Part shown: positions 6,978 through 16,623 of the stretch, in pieces | Layout of the letters: each line of letters opens with the position of its first letter | Numbering within the stretch: position 1 is the first letter of the stretch | Source: Schaedlerella glycyrrhizinilytica_A | GTDB taxonomy: Bacteria; Bacillota; Clostridia; Lachnospirales; Lachnospiraceae | Length of the DNA stretch: 64,000 bases | Direction: 5' to 3' (one strand) | NCBI RefSeq assembly: GCF_042852765.1 | Contig: NZ_AP031414.1 | Program-made: the position numbers and the translations under genes | The notes under the pieces: model-generated | The model's database searches: none | What the model was told of the DNA's origin: nothing | What the model saw: only the letters and a program-made list of their open reading frames with translations

Positions 6978-9062
6978 ATGGATAACATGCTTGAAATGTA
7001 TCTCTATGAAACAAACACTTTATTAGAACAATTGGATGAACTTTTGATAGAAGCCGAAAAAAATGAAGATTTTACAACGAACGACGTCAATGAAATCTTC
7101 CGCATCATGCATACGATCAAAGGTTCCTCTGCTATGATGGAATTCTCTCCTTTGATGGAGATCGCGCATCATATCGAGGACTTGTTCTTCTATATTCGCG
7201 AAAATGGACTTGATGCCATGAGCGAGTCCCATAAAAATGACCTGTTCAATCTGATGTTCCAGTCAACCGACGCTCTGCGCGGCGAAGTTGAAAAGCTGGA
7301 GAACGATGAACCCCTTAGTACTAATATCGACAGTGTCATTACAGATATTAATAGTTTTTTAGAAAAAATCAGCGGGAAGAACGCTTCCGCAAAAGAGACC
7401 GGAGGAGCTGCTTCTGATGCGAAGTCTTCTTCTGCGCAAAGCGGTTCGTTGTCTCCCGATTTTCTTCCGGAGGGAACTTACCCGCAGTATATCAAGATCA
7501 TGTTCGAGGAAGGATGCGGCATGGAGAACCTGCGCGCATTCATGGTGATCACAGCGCTTCAGGAGATGGATATTCCATTCCTGTTTTATCCTGCTGATGT
7601 GGAAAGCAACTCAGACACGATCGACTTTATACAGGAACACGGCTTTTATGTCTGCCCGGAATCCCGGGAACTGACAGAGGTTGCCGTCAATGTCATCAAG
7701 GAGATCAACAGCGTCTCTACCTTTGAAGTCCTTGATCACGCTGCGGCGTCTGCGCCGGCAGAAAACACAGCGGAAAAGCCAAAAGAACAGGTGAATGCTT
7801 CTCATCCGTCTGCCGTTTCCGCCCCTGCGTCAGGCAGCGCTTCCTCTGCTGCGTCCTCTTCCGGAACTCCTGCAAAGCAGAGTTTGATCAGCGTCAGTCT
7901 TTCCAAGCTGGACAGCCTCATGGCGATCGTCGGTGAGATCGTGATCACAGAATCTATGGTGACTTCTTCTCCCGAGATCCAGAATCTGAAACTGGACAGT
8001 TTCCTGAAGTCTACCCGACAGCTCCGCAAGCTTACCGATGACTTACAGGACATCGCGATGTCTCTTAGAATGGTTCCGGTCTCCGGTACGTTCCAGAAGA
8101 TGAACCGGATCGTTCGTGATATGAAGAAGAAATTAAATAAAGACGTACGGCTTACGATCGAAGGGGAGAACACCGAGGTCGATAAGAGTATCGTGGACAG
8201 TATCAGCGATCCGATCATGCACATTGTGCGTAATTCCATGGATCACGGGATCGAACCGACTACGGAAGAACGGATCGCCGCCGGAAAGCCTGCGCAGGCA
8301 GAGATCGTCCTTTCCGCAATGCATACCGGAAGCGAGGTCATTATTTCCGTGCGGGACGATGGCCGCGGTATGGATACTGTAAAGATTTTGGAAAAGGCAG
8401 AGCGCAACGGTCTTCTCACAAAGCCTGCCAGCGAATATTCCCAGAAAGAGATCTTATCTCTTCTGATGGTTCCCGGTTTTTCTACCAACGAGGAAGTTAC
8501 CGAGTTCTCCGGTCGTGGAGTCGGCATGGATGTTGTGAAGAAGAACGTAGAATCGGTCGGCGGCGTCATTTCCATCACCAGCGAACTTGGAAAAGGAAGC
8601 TGTACCACTTTGAAGATTCCGCTTACGCTCGCGATCGTAGACGGTATGGAGATTTCTGTCGGAAATTCCATCTTCACGATCCCGATCGCCAATATCCGGC
8701 AGTCTTTCAAAGCTGAGAAAGAATCCATCATTCTGGACGCCAGCGGCAATGAGATCATCAAATGTATGGATGAGTTTTATCCGATCGTTCGGATCCATGA
8801 TTTATACAATATCGAAACAGACATCACGAATATCGAAGACGGTATTCTGATCTGGGTAGAGGCGAGCGACAAATCTTACTGTCTGTTCGTAGATGAGCTG
8901 CTTGGAGAGCAACAGGTTGTTGTAAAACCGCTTCCTGCTTACTTGAACAATTTCAACATCAAAGATTCCGGGATCAGCGGTTGTACGATCCTGGGCGACG
9001 GCAACATCAGTATCATACTGGACGTCCTGAATCTCTACCTTGTCTCAGAAAATCAATACTAA
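6978..9062 (+). CDS. cheA: Chemotaxis histidine kinase CheA
   Basis: A 694-residue sensor kinase of the chemoreceptor array. P1 carries the phosphoacceptor His45 in MHTIKGSS. A P2 docking domain follows at about 160-260, then an Ala/Ser/Pro linker. P3 dimerization begins LISVSLSKLDSLMAIVGEIV. P4 has the N box HIVRNSMDHGIEP, G1 box DDGRGMD and G2 box GRGVGMDVV. P5, the CheW-like domain, ends the protein. It phosphorylates CheB and CheY; no cheY is seen in the window. cheW and cheR follow at once. A sigma-28-like -10 (GACGATAT, 6935-6942) lies upstream, without a clear -35. Confidence 0.97.
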   Translation: MDNMLEMYLYETNTLLEQLDELLIEAEKNEDFTTNDVNEIFRIMHTIKGSSAMMEFSPLMEIAHHIEDLFFYIRENGLDAMSESHKNDLFNLMFQSTDALRGEVEKLENDEPLSTNIDSVITDINSFLEKISGKNASAKETGGAASDAKSSSAQSGSLSPDFLPEGTYPQYIKIMFEEGCGMENLRAFMVITALQEMDIPFLFYPADVESNSDTIDFIQEHGFYVCPESRELTEVAVNVIKEINSVSTFEVLDHAAASAPAENTAEKPKEQVNASHPSAVSAPASGSASSAASSSGTPAKQSLISVSLSKLDSLMAIVGEIVITESMVTSSPEIQNLKLDSFLKSTRQLRKLTDDLQDIAMSLRMVPVSGTFQKMNRIVRDMKKKLNKDVRLTIEGENTEVDKSIVDSISDPIMHIVRNSMDHGIEPTTEERIAAGKPAQAEIVLSAMHTGSEVIISVRDDGRGMDTVKILEKAERNGLLTKPASEYSQKEILSLLMVPGFSTNEEVTEFSGRGVGMDVVKKNVESVGGVISITSELGKGSCTTLKIPLTLAIVDGMEISVGNSIFTIPIANIRQSFKAEKESIILDASGNEIIKCMDEFYPIVRIHDLYNIETDITNIEDGILIWVEASDKSYCLFVDELLGEQQVVVKPLPAYLNNFNIKDSGISGCTILGDGNISIILDVLNLYLVSENQY

Positions 9063-9086
9063 ATTACTGAAATCGGAGGATTGACC

Positions 9087-9566
9087 ATGTCAAATGAAAA
9101 TACAGCAATTGACTCCATCGCAGAGGATTCCGTAACGGATATTCCAACTTCCACAGAACGGTTTCTGACATTTATGTCCGATGGTCTTACCATTGGAGTC
9201 AGCACAAATTATGTGACAGAGATTATTACCAACCATACGATCACCATCATTCCACTGGTGCCGGATTATGTAAAAGGAATCATCAATCTTCGGGGACAGA
9301 TCATCCCGATCATTGATATCCGTCTCCGCATGGGCAAACCGTCCATCGACTATACAAGTACAACCTGTATCATCGTCCTGAACATTGATGATACCAACCT
9401 TGGCATCATTGTAGATTCGGTACAGCAAGTCATCGACATTGACAAAGCTCAGATTTCTCCTATTCCGACGGAAAATCATCAGGAACTGATCAATGGGATG
9501 ATCTCGCTGAGCGAACGCTCCGTGCTCCTTTTTCTTGATCACGAACAGCTTGCCCGGGTTTACTGA
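9087..9566 (+). CDS. cheW: Chemotaxis coupling protein CheW
   Basis: A 159-residue CheW-domain protein that links CheA to chemoreceptors. The start at 9087 (MSNENTA) is set by CGGAGGA seven bases upstream; a TTG two codons earlier is unlikely. A short polar leader is followed by the SH3-like CheW fold with IINLRGQIIPIIDIRLRMG, the characteristic receptor/kinase-binding stretch. It lies 24 nt after cheA. Confidence 0.95.
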   Translation: MSNENTAIDSIAEDSVTDIPTSTERFLTFMSDGLTIGVSTNYVTEIITNHTITIIPLVPDYVKGIINLRGQIIPIIDIRLRMGKPSIDYTSTTCIIVLNIDDTNLGIIVDSVQQVIDIDKAQISPIPTENHQELINGMISLSERSVLLFLDHEQLARVY

Positions 9567-9605
9567 TCCTTATATCTTCAGTATACATAAAAAGGAGTCC
9601 GACCA

Positions 9606-10418
9606 ATGCTAACAATTACCGAAACTGACTTTCAACGCCTTGTACGATTTGTCAAGCAGAATTATGGGATCGATCTGTCAAAGAAGAAGCAGTTGATTCT
9701 CGGACGATTATCAAACACGATTTTATCCATGGGTTTTCCGTCGTTTCAGGCATATGTGGATCATCTGATCCGCAACCAGAAACCGGAAGATCTGGAACTG
9801 ATGTTGAACAAGCTTACGACAAACTACACTTACTTCATGCGTGAGGAATCTCATTTTGAGTTTTTTACAGATGTGATACTGCCTTATCTGCTCCGGACGA
9901 AAAAAGACCGTGTGCTTAGTATCTGGAGCGCCGGTTGTGCTTCCGGAGAAGAACCATATACCATTTCAATGATTTTAAAAGAATATCTCGGATCAAAAGC
10001 ATCCATGTGGGATACCCGCGTCCTTGCGACCGATATTTCCCAGAATGCATTGAAAGCCGCAGCCAACGCGGTATATGACGAGACATCCTTAAGAAATCTG
10101 CCTGCCGGATGGAAAAGTAAATATTTCCGTTCCGCAGGTTCGCCGGGACTTTACACAGTATCGCCGGAAATTAAATCTAACGTGATATTCCGTACTTTTA
10201 ATCTTATGGATCCGATTCGTTTTCGTCTAAAATTTGACGTTATTTTTTGCAGGAATGTGATGATCTACTTTGACCAGGAAACAAAAAATTCCCTTGTGAA
10301 CCGTTTCTACAACGCTACGAATCCGGGAGGATATTTATTGATCGGTCATTCGGAAAGCCTGAACAAAGAAAGTACGCCTTACAAATATCTCCGACCTGCA
10401 ACTTACCGGAAAGAGTAA
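9606..10418 (+). CDS. cheR: Chemoreceptor methyltransferase CheR
   Basis: A 270-residue SAM-dependent methyltransferase that methylates glutamates on chemoreceptors for adaptation. The N-terminal helical domain (about 1-75) precedes the Rossmann methyltransferase domain with IWSAGCASGEEPYT (SAM-binding motif I) and VIFCRNVMIYFD (motif typical of CheR). Length is standard. It has AAGGAG upstream and follows cheW by 39 nt. A strong terminator ends the cheA-cheW-cheR unit. Confidence 0.96.
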   Translation: MLTITETDFQRLVRFVKQNYGIDLSKKKQLILGRLSNTILSMGFPSFQAYVDHLIRNQKPEDLELMLNKLTTNYTYFMREESHFEFFTDVILPYLLRTKKDRVLSIWSAGCASGEEPYTISMILKEYLGSKASMWDTRVLATDISQNALKAAANAVYDETSLRNLPAGWKSKYFRSAGSPGLYTVSPEIKSNVIFRTFNLMDPIRFRLKFDVIFCRNVMIYFDQETKNSLVNRFYNATNPGGYLLIGHSESLNKESTPYKYLRPATYRKE

Positions 10419-10440
10419 TCCAAAAAATCCTGTCAGTAGT

Positions 10441-10488
10441 TGCCACACTGTCTTTCTGAACTTTCAGAGAAAGTGTGGCATTCTCTTT
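10441..10488 (+). terminator. Long hairpin terminator after cheR
   Basis: TGCCACACT (10441-10449) pairs with AGTGTGGCA (10472-10480), with an inner TTCTGAA/TTTCAGA stem, followed by a T-rich tract. It separates cheR from cheB. Confidence 0.85.
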
Positions 10489-10530
10489 TCTTATTTAGAT
10501 TGATCAACTTGTAAAGAAAGGAATGATACT

Positions 10531-11598
10531 ATGCCATCAAAAACAATCAAAGTATTCGTCGTCGACGATTCTTCTTTATTTCGTAAAATGATCATCGACT
10601 ATTTGTCGTCCTGTCCGGATATCCAGGTAGTCGGATACGCGTTCAACGCGTATGACGCCCGAAAAAAGATCCCGCTCTTAAAACCCGATGTGATCACAAT
10701 GGACGTGGAAATGCCCGGATTGAACGGAATCGACTTCTTAAAAGATTTTCTGCCTCTGCATCCGATCCCGGTTGTTCTGGTATCTTCTCTGAATCTGAAC
10801 GTATTCGATGTACTTTCAGCCGGCGCCGTTGATTTTGTAAGGAAACCGGATATGAATATTGTTTCCAAAGAACAATTTTTCTCCGCTTTAAATTCCAAAA
10901 TCCACATCGCTTCATTTGCAAAAGTAAGATGTGCTTCCCGTAAACGGACCACATCAACTGCCGCTTCTACCACTACCGCGCCAAAAAAGCCTCTGTTCGC
11001 CGGCAAACAGCTTTCATTCCGGTCCACGGTCATTGCGCTTGGCGCATCTACCGGAGGTACGGAAGCGACTCTTGCAGTTTTAAAACAGCTTCCTGCCGAT
11101 ATTCCCGGCATGGTCATCACACAGCATATGCCCGAGGGATTTACCGCCATGTATGCACAGCGCCTCAATAAACTGTGCCAGATGGAGGTTCGTGAAGCGA
11201 AAAACGGCGACCAGATCCGCCCCGGACTTGTGCTGATCGCGCCCGGTTCCCAGCAAATGGAAGTCGTTCGCTCTGCAAACGGCGGTTATGCCGTCCGTTG
11301 TTTTTCCGGACAAAAGGTCAGCGGTCATATGCCGTCTGTGGACGTTTTATTCCGTTCCGTTGCCAAAAATGTAGTCGGCAACAAGATCGGGATCATCATG
11401 ACCGGTATGGGAAAAGACGGAGCGGAGGGATTATTGGAAATGCGCAAAAAGGGAGCGTTCACGATCGGGCAGGACAAAGCCTCCTGCGTGGTCTACGGAA
11501 TGCCGATGGTTGCCTACAATATCGGAGCGGTATCTATCCAGGCAGGCTGCGAACAGATCCCGTCCGTATTGCTAAATCATTTAAAAAAATCATCCTGA
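10531..11598 (+). CDS. cheB: Chemotaxis methylesterase/deamidase CheB
   Basis: A 355-residue response regulator esterase. The receiver domain has the acidic pair VDDSS near residue 12 and phospho-acceptor Asp in VITMDVEMPG. A Thr/Ala-rich linker leads to the esterase with the catalytic triad motifs GASTGG (Ser), QHMPEG (His) and GMGKDGAEG (Asp). It removes methyl groups from receptors after CheA phosphorylation. It is preceded by AAAGGAA and separated from cheR by a terminator, so it likely has its own promoter in the short gap. Confidence 0.96.
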   Translation: MPSKTIKVFVVDDSSLFRKMIIDYLSSCPDIQVVGYAFNAYDARKKIPLLKPDVITMDVEMPGLNGIDFLKDFLPLHPIPVVLVSSLNLNVFDVLSAGAVDFVRKPDMNIVSKEQFFSALNSKIHIASFAKVRCASRKRTTSTAASTTTAPKKPLFAGKQLSFRSTVIALGASTGGTEATLAVLKQLPADIPGMVITQHMPEGFTAMYAQRLNKLCQMEVREAKNGDQIRPGLVLIAPGSQQMEVVRSANGGYAVRCFSGQKVSGHMPSVDVLFRSVAKNVVGNKIGIIMTGMGKDGAEGLLEMRKKGAFTIGQDKASCVVYGMPMVAYNIGAVSIQAGCEQIPSVLLNHLKKSS

Positions 11599-11622
11599 TA
11601 TTATTATTTTTTTTCCGTTTTA

Positions 11623-11630
11623 ACCGATAT
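11623..11630 (+). promoter_or_regulatory. Sigma-28-like -10 box before flgM operon
   Basis: ACCGATAT matches 7 of 8 bases of the Firmicute consensus GCCGATAT, 65 nt before flgM. The -35 region is A/T-rich with no clear TAAA. Late-class expression of this operon would fit. Confidence 0.4.
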
Positions 11631-11694
11631 TTGATATAGTTAGTAATTTATTGCGATTGTTTTCTTTATGGTCTGACATAGAAAGGAGTCCTGT

Positions 11695-12012
11695 ATGAAA
11701 ATTTCAAATGCTAATAATCTAACGCCTGGCTATGCCGGTCTTAGTATCCGCACAAAAGGGCTCTCAAGCTCTTCGCTTCCTAAAAACGACGAGAAATCTT
11801 TTGATGCGATTTCGATCCAGTCTGAACCGAGACAGATTGCCGAGCGGACATTTGCCGCCGCGATCTCCAAAGAACTGGCATCCGACGTTCGGATCCCGGT
11901 TTCGGACGCCAGACTGAACGAACTAAAGGAGCAGATTTCTTCCCATACTTACAAGATCGATGCTTCTGCGATCGCATCACGGATGCTTCTGTGCAAGGAG
12001 GCGGTTGAATAA
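11695..12012 (+). CDS. flgM: Anti-sigma-28 factor FlgM
   Basis: A 105-residue small protein. The N-terminal half is polar and disordered, as needed for export. The C-terminal segment RLNELKEQISSHTYKIDASA is the sigma-binding helix region (consensus VxxLKxxIxxGTYxVDxxxI). FlgM holds sigma-28 inactive until the hook is complete and is then secreted. It heads the late operon and overlaps flgN by one base (TAATG), implying translational coupling. GAAAGGAG precedes the start. Confidence 0.88.
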   Translation: MKISNANNLTPGYAGLSIRTKGLSSSSLPKNDEKSFDAISIQSEPRQIAERTFAAAISKELASDVRIPVSDARLNELKEQISSHTYKIDASAIASRMLLCKEAVE

Positions 12013-12476
12013 TGGATCATTACACAGAATTCATCTCTCTGATACATGATTTTATCGATCTGTTCCGATCGCTGACCACGGTGGAACAGCAGAAGCTCGA
12101 TGCAGCGGTAGCAAACGATCTTTCCATCCTGGAAGATTGTATGAAAAAGGAACAGGCATTTGTGCTCCGTCTGCGCGGACTGGAGCAGCAGCGTGATACC
12201 CTTCTGAGAAAGTTGAAGATGAAGGATTTAAAGTTCAGAGAGATCTTATCCAGAGTTCCGGATGAAGTAAAAGAAGAACTCACTCCTTTATTTCAGGAAC
12301 TTTCCGAAAAAGTGCGTATATTCCAATCGATCAATGCAAGCGCACAGGATGCGATCTCTGTGAATTTACACAAGATCCAGTCTGTTTTAAATTCCGGTCA
12401 GCCGGATGCCGGCGTATATTCCGCATCCGGTACAAACAAACCAGATGAAACACATTTCACGAATCGTTTTGTTTAA
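12012..12476 (+). CDS. flgN: Flagellar chaperone FlgN
   Basis: A 154-residue mostly alpha-helical, coiled-coil-forming protein of the FlgN family, which protects FlgK and FlgL before export. Identification rests on the helical pattern (LTTVEQQKLDAAVANDLSIL, LRGLEQQRDTLLRKL) and on its position between flgM and flgK, the standard Firmicute order. Its start codon overlaps the flgM stop. Confidence 0.85.
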   Translation: MDHYTEFISLIHDFIDLFRSLTTVEQQKLDAAVANDLSILEDCMKKEQAFVLRLRGLEQQRDTLLRKLKMKDLKFREILSRVPDEVKEELTPLFQELSEKVRIFQSINASAQDAISVNLHKIQSVLNSGQPDAGVYSASGTNKPDETHFTNRFV

Positions 12477-12503
12477 CAATAGTTTAAGGAGGATTTTGTT
12501 CGT

Positions 12504-14099
12504 ATGATACGTTCTACATTTGCCGGCTTTACAACTGCACAATTGGCCATGTCTGCCAGTCAGCGCGCGCTGGATGTTACCGGTCAGAATATTGCCAATA
12601 TCAATACCCGTGGTTATTCCAAACAGCGTTTGGAGATCAGCAGTCTGAATAACAGCGGCGCAAGTTTTTACAGCTCAAAGAATGGCGCAAAAGTCGGATA
12701 TGGTGTCGAAGTTACCGGGATCTCCCAGCTCAGAGATCCGTTTTTGGACGTTCAGTACCGCAACCAGATGAGTAAGCTCGGTACAACCGACGCATTGGCT
12801 GCAGGATATGAGCAGCTTACCGGTATTTTTGACGAGGCAAGTCTGGACGGCGTCCGCGCCGCACTTCGCGATATCTCATCCGCACTGCAGAAATATTCGG
12901 AAGAACCGAACGCAAAAGAGATCGACACAACCGTTCGTTCTAATATGCAGATTCTTCTGAATCTTTTCCATGATAACGCAAAGCGGTTACAGGATATCAC
13001 AGATGAGATGACGAATGGCTTCCAGTCCAATGATGTTGCCGACGTCAATCAGATGCTGGAAAATATCGCAGAGCTCAATAAAAACATTAAAAACAGTCAG
13101 GTGCTCGGAAATCCGGCTCTTGAACTTCAGGATCAGAGAAATGATCTTCTGGATCAGCTTGCAAGTTATCTCCCGATCTCTGTAAAATATGAATCCCGTG
13201 AGATCGCTCCCGGTCAGTTTCTGGAAGTTCCGAACGTTTACTATACCGGAACCGACGGACAGACTTTCACCTTGGTAAGCGATACAGACTGCGGATCTCT
13301 GAGCGCCGACATTTCCGGACATCCGGTCCGTCTCTCGATCACCGGCGCCAACGGAAGCGGCACTGCCGACATTACCGATACGATCCCGTCCGGTACGCTC
13401 AAGGGGACGTTAGATATCCTGAATGATTCCGGTGCTTTCGACAAGGGCGGTTCCTCTGTGAACGGACTCGGATATTATCAAACAGCTTTGGATTCCCTCG
13501 TCAAAACATTTGCAGAGACATTCAATGCTTTGAACGTACCTGTTAAGAAAGATCAGAATGGAAATTACATGGTCGATAAGAATGGCGATCCGATCCTTGA
13601 GGATGATCCGGCTAAGATGTGTCCATTATTTGAAAAGATCGATCCAAATGCCGATTTCAGTGCTTCCAACATCAAGATCGCAGACGGCTGGATGCGTGGC
13701 GATTATGGGATTACGATTTCCAAGAAAGTGGTAAACGGAGAAATCGGATCTACCGATACCAGTAACATTCTAAATATGATCAATGCCTTAAAAGATCCGC
13801 AGAAGTTTGAAAGCAACGGCGTGTCCTTTTTCACCGGCAGCTTTTATGACTGCTTTGCCAGTCTGGAAAATACACTGGCTATTGATTTAAAATCTGCCAA
13901 CACTACATTGCAGAATCAGATTTCTGTATTAAACCAGACGGCAAGTACAAGAGACGGCGTTTCCGGCGTCCAGTTGGATGAAGAGGGTATGGATCTGATG
14001 CATTATAACCAGTCTTATACTGCCGCGGCCCGACTGATGACCACGCTGGATGAAGCGCTGGATACTTTGATCAATAAGACCGGCATTGTCGGAAGATAA
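12504..14099 (+). CDS. flgK: Flagellar hook-associated protein 1 (FlgK)
   Basis: A 531-residue junction protein between hook and filament. The N-terminus (MIRSTFAGFTTAQLAMSASQ, then TGQNIANINTRGYSKQR) carries the axial-protein motif. The C-terminal coiled segment ends with an LDEEGMDLMHYNQSYTAAAR-type region and TLDEALDTLINKTGIVGR. The central region is variable. GGAGG precedes the start. It lies between flgN and flgL. Confidence 0.96.
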   Translation: MIRSTFAGFTTAQLAMSASQRALDVTGQNIANINTRGYSKQRLEISSLNNSGASFYSSKNGAKVGYGVEVTGISQLRDPFLDVQYRNQMSKLGTTDALAAGYEQLTGIFDEASLDGVRAALRDISSALQKYSEEPNAKEIDTTVRSNMQILLNLFHDNAKRLQDITDEMTNGFQSNDVADVNQMLENIAELNKNIKNSQVLGNPALELQDQRNDLLDQLASYLPISVKYESREIAPGQFLEVPNVYYTGTDGQTFTLVSDTDCGSLSADISGHPVRLSITGANGSGTADITDTIPSGTLKGTLDILNDSGAFDKGGSSVNGLGYYQTALDSLVKTFAETFNALNVPVKKDQNGNYMVDKNGDPILEDDPAKMCPLFEKIDPNADFSASNIKIADGWMRGDYGITISKKVVNGEIGSTDTSNILNMINALKDPQKFESNGVSFFTGSFYDCFASLENTLAIDLKSANTTLQNQISVLNQTASTRDGVSGVQLDEEGMDLMHYNQSYTAAARLMTTLDEALDTLINKTGIVGR

Positions 14100-14119
14100 T
14101 AAGGAGGAATCAAAAAATC

Positions 14120-15157
14120 ATGCGAATTACTACGAATGCTATCCTGCGTAATTATCGTTCCAATCTTGGAACTTCCATGGCGAATCTGAACACTGCCCGG
14201 AACAAAGTCATGACCGGACGTCAGTTTGTTTCTTCTGCGGAGAATCCCGGAAGTGCGCTTCGCGCCGCTACACTGGAACGAAAATATGTAAAGAATCTTG
14301 ATTATATTTCTACGGCTCAGAATACACAATCCTTTTTGGATTCGCAGGAAGACGCCGCTATGCAGATCAGCGATCTTGCCCTGACTTTAAGCAAGCAATA
14401 TGGTCTGGAAGCATTAAATGGCACCAATGCCGACGCCGAGACACGAAAAACATATGCGGACGCATGGAGAGGCGCACAGGAAAGCCTGCTCCTGAGCCTG
14501 AATGCCTCCTATGAGGGACGTTATGCTTTTGGCGGAGCCGATGCGGCAACTCCGCCGTTTTCCCTGACGACGGATGCCAATGGCAAACAGATCCTGACTT
14601 ATCGCGGCGTCAATGTAGACCCGGACCCGAATGATCCGGATTATCAGAAAACAATGGATACTTTAAAGCAGCTCTCGGAAGAAAGTGTGTATCTTGATCT
14701 GGGATTTGGTCTTACTGTCAATGACAAGACCGGCGAGATCGATCCGTCCAGCGCTTTTAATACAAGCCTGCCTGGTATCAATGTTGCCGGATATGGAAAA
14801 ACAGCCGACGGCACAACAAAAAATATGGTTCTCCTTGCAGGTCAGATCGCCGATACCCTTGAAAAAGAACCTTTCGATCAGGCTGAATTTGAAAAGCTTC
14901 TGAACGCTTTTGATGACGGACGCAATAACGTTCTGGAACAAGTGACAACATTGGGAACAAAATCCCAATTCCTTACCGCAACAAAAGACCGGTTGGAGAC
15001 CGATAAGCTGAATCTGGCAACACAATTAGACAATGTAGTTAATATTGACATGGCGGACGCGATCACTCAGTATTCCTGGGCTCAATACGCTTATAATGCC
15101 GCACTGAAAGTCGGAACCAGTATTTTGTCCCCATCCTTTATTGATTTTATGAAATAG
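14120..15157 (+). CDS. flgL: Flagellar hook-associated protein 3 (FlgL)
   Basis: A 345-residue flagellin-superfamily junction protein. The N-terminus MRITTNAILRNYRSNLG and ASAENPG-like segment (SSAENPGSALRAATLE) match FlgL D0/D1. The C-terminal helix (MADAITQYSWAQYAYNAALK) is typical. It sits 20 nt after flgK with AAGGAGGA, so it is co-transcribed. Confidence 0.94.
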   Translation: MRITTNAILRNYRSNLGTSMANLNTARNKVMTGRQFVSSAENPGSALRAATLERKYVKNLDYISTAQNTQSFLDSQEDAAMQISDLALTLSKQYGLEALNGTNADAETRKTYADAWRGAQESLLLSLNASYEGRYAFGGADAATPPFSLTTDANGKQILTYRGVNVDPDPNDPDYQKTMDTLKQLSEESVYLDLGFGLTVNDKTGEIDPSSAFNTSLPGINVAGYGKTADGTTKNMVLLAGQIADTLEKEPFDQAEFEKLLNAFDDGRNNVLEQVTTLGTKSQFLTATKDRLETDKLNLATQLDNVVNIDMADAITQYSWAQYAYNAALKVGTSILSPSFIDFMK

Positions 15158-15205
15158 TACATATACATTCATGTATATAAATCATTTATGACAAGGGGGT
15201 TCTGT

Positions 15206-15811
15206 ATGGAACAATTACTCAAAATCACAACCATTCCTTTGGAATATCAATTAAAAATCCAGAATGCCCGTTTAGAATACTCCAACTCTACTGCCTCTTT
15301 GGATATGGACAGAACTCCTGGCGAATTTTCGATCAAGAGTCGTCCGGCAAAACTGAATCTGGACACTTATGAAGCCAGAAATTCTGTTGTACCAACCTTA
15401 AAACGCAGTATTTCGCAGACTGCACAAAAAGGATTGCAAGCGGCACAACAGGCAACCGCACAATATGCGCAGGAGGGACAACAATTGCTAAAACCTGGAG
15501 ATGGAGGTGAACTGCTCGGGCAGATTTTCAGACAGCGGACACAAATGCCTACCGGAGAATTTCAGTTGGGATTTATCCCGTCTGCTCCTGTAAATATTAC
15601 CTATCAGGAACCTGATCTGACATTAAACTATGAAATGGATAAATTAACATTCGATTTAAAAGTTGCACAGGGAGATTTCCAATTTATCCCCGGAAATATC
15701 GAAATGTCGATCACGCAGCATCCGGATGTGCATATCGAATATGTCGGGGATCCGCTTTATGTCCCCCCAAGCGCCGCTCCAAATTACAAACCATTAGACG
15801 TAAGGGCTTAA
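15206..15811 (+). CDS. YviE-like protein of the flagellar operon (DUF6470-type)
   Basis: About 201 residues. The start at 15206 (MEQLLKIT) follows AAGGGGG; an ATG at 15188 overlaps that ribosome site and is rejected. The protein has no signal peptide or membrane segment. The C-terminal part has regular beta-like segments (GEFQLGFIPSAPVNITYQ, LTFDLKVAQGDFQFIPG). It corresponds to yviE, which lies between flgL and fliW in Bacillus. Its biochemical role is unknown. Confidence 0.75.
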   Translation: MEQLLKITTIPLEYQLKIQNARLEYSNSTASLDMDRTPGEFSIKSRPAKLNLDTYEARNSVVPTLKRSISQTAQKGLQAAQQATAQYAQEGQQLLKPGDGGELLGQIFRQRTQMPTGEFQLGFIPSAPVNITYQEPDLTLNYEMDKLTFDLKVAQGDFQFIPGNIEMSITQHPDVHIEYVGDPLYVPPSAAPNYKPLDVRA

Positions 15812-15844
15812 TGCCCTTACGTTTCTTTCTACGGAGGTATAAAG

Positions 15845-16282
15845 ATGAAAATAAATGCAAAATATTTCGGTTCGCTGTCTTATGATCCAGAAGATCTTAT
15901 CTACTTACCGGATGGATTGTTTGGATTTGAATCCTATAAGAATTTTCTTCCGCTCCCTTTCCACGAGACAACCGATTCTCTTCTTTCTTTCCAGAGCACA
16001 GATGATGAGACGCTTTCTTTCATTTTGATGAATCCTTTTCGCTTTTTCCCCGACTATTCCCCGGTGTTATCCGAAAAGGACAAAAAAGACTTGAATCTTA
16101 CATGTGAGGACGATATTTCTTACTATGTGATCTGTGTGCTGAATGAATCTTTAACTGACTCTACGGTTAATCTGAAAGCTCCTTTGGCGGTAAACGTCCG
16201 GAACCGAACCGGAAAACAGATTATTCTGGACGAACCTGCTTACAGCTTTAAACACGCAATACCTGCAAACGGGAGGGAGTAA
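15845..16282 (+). CDS. fliW: Flagellar assembly factor FliW
   Basis: A 145-residue protein that binds either flagellin or CsrA. When flagellin is exported, free FliW releases CsrA repression of flagellin translation. The family signature is clear: LPDGLFGFESYKNFLPLP near residue 30, then LLSFQSTDDETLSFILMNP, and LKAPLAVNVRNRTGKQIIL near the end. It is 6 nt upstream of csrA, the usual pair. Both flagellin leaders in this window contain matching CsrA-type sites. Confidence 0.95.
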   Translation: MKINAKYFGSLSYDPEDLIYLPDGLFGFESYKNFLPLPFHETTDSLLSFQSTDDETLSFILMNPFRFFPDYSPVLSEKDKKDLNLTCEDDISYYVICVLNESLTDSTVNLKAPLAVNVRNRTGKQIILDEPAYSFKHAIPANGRE

Positions 16283-16287
16283 ATACT

Positions 16288-16515
16288 ATGCTTATATTAC
16301 AACGTAAAAAAGGGCAATCATTGACTATCGGTAATGAAGTGACGATTACGATCTCCGAAATCAGTTCCGACTCCGTAAAACTTGCGATCAACGCCCCAAA
16401 GGACGTCCTCATTCTCCGGTCTGAGCTTGTGGAAGCCGCTGAAGAGAATAAAGCCGCCGCCAAAACCATTCCGTTGCAAATACTCAGCCAATTATTAGAC
16501 GATCCGAAAATCTAA
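16288..16515 (+). CDS. csrA: Translational regulator CsrA
   Basis: A 75-residue RNA-binding dimer. MLILQRKKGQSLTIGNEVTI is the near-invariant first strand pair. The binding arginine region reads APKDVLILRSELVEA rather than the more common PxxVxVHRxE. The C-terminal tail is longer than in Escherichia coli, as in other Firmicutes. It is last in the flgM-csrA operon and ends at a strong terminator. Likely targets here are the flagellin leaders at 906-945 and 2660-2699. Confidence 0.95.
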   Translation: MLILQRKKGQSLTIGNEVTITISEISSDSVKLAINAPKDVLILRSELVEAAEENKAAAKTIPLQILSQLLDDPKI

Positions 16516-16516
16516 G

Positions 16517-16596
16517 AAAAGATGGGACAAATACTCTCACAGAACGTCAGATGCCAAAGCACTTGATTTCAGTTGAGCGTATTTCCCATCTTTTTT
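16517..16596. terminator. Terminator between csrA and yaaA
   Basis: AAAAGATGGGA (16517-16527) pairs with TCCCATCTTTTTT (16584-16596); an adjacent AAATAC/GTATTT extends the stem. It serves convergent genes on both strands. Confidence 0.85.
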
Positions 16597-16623
16597 CGAT
16601 TCTTCTCTCTGTTTTCCCTGCAG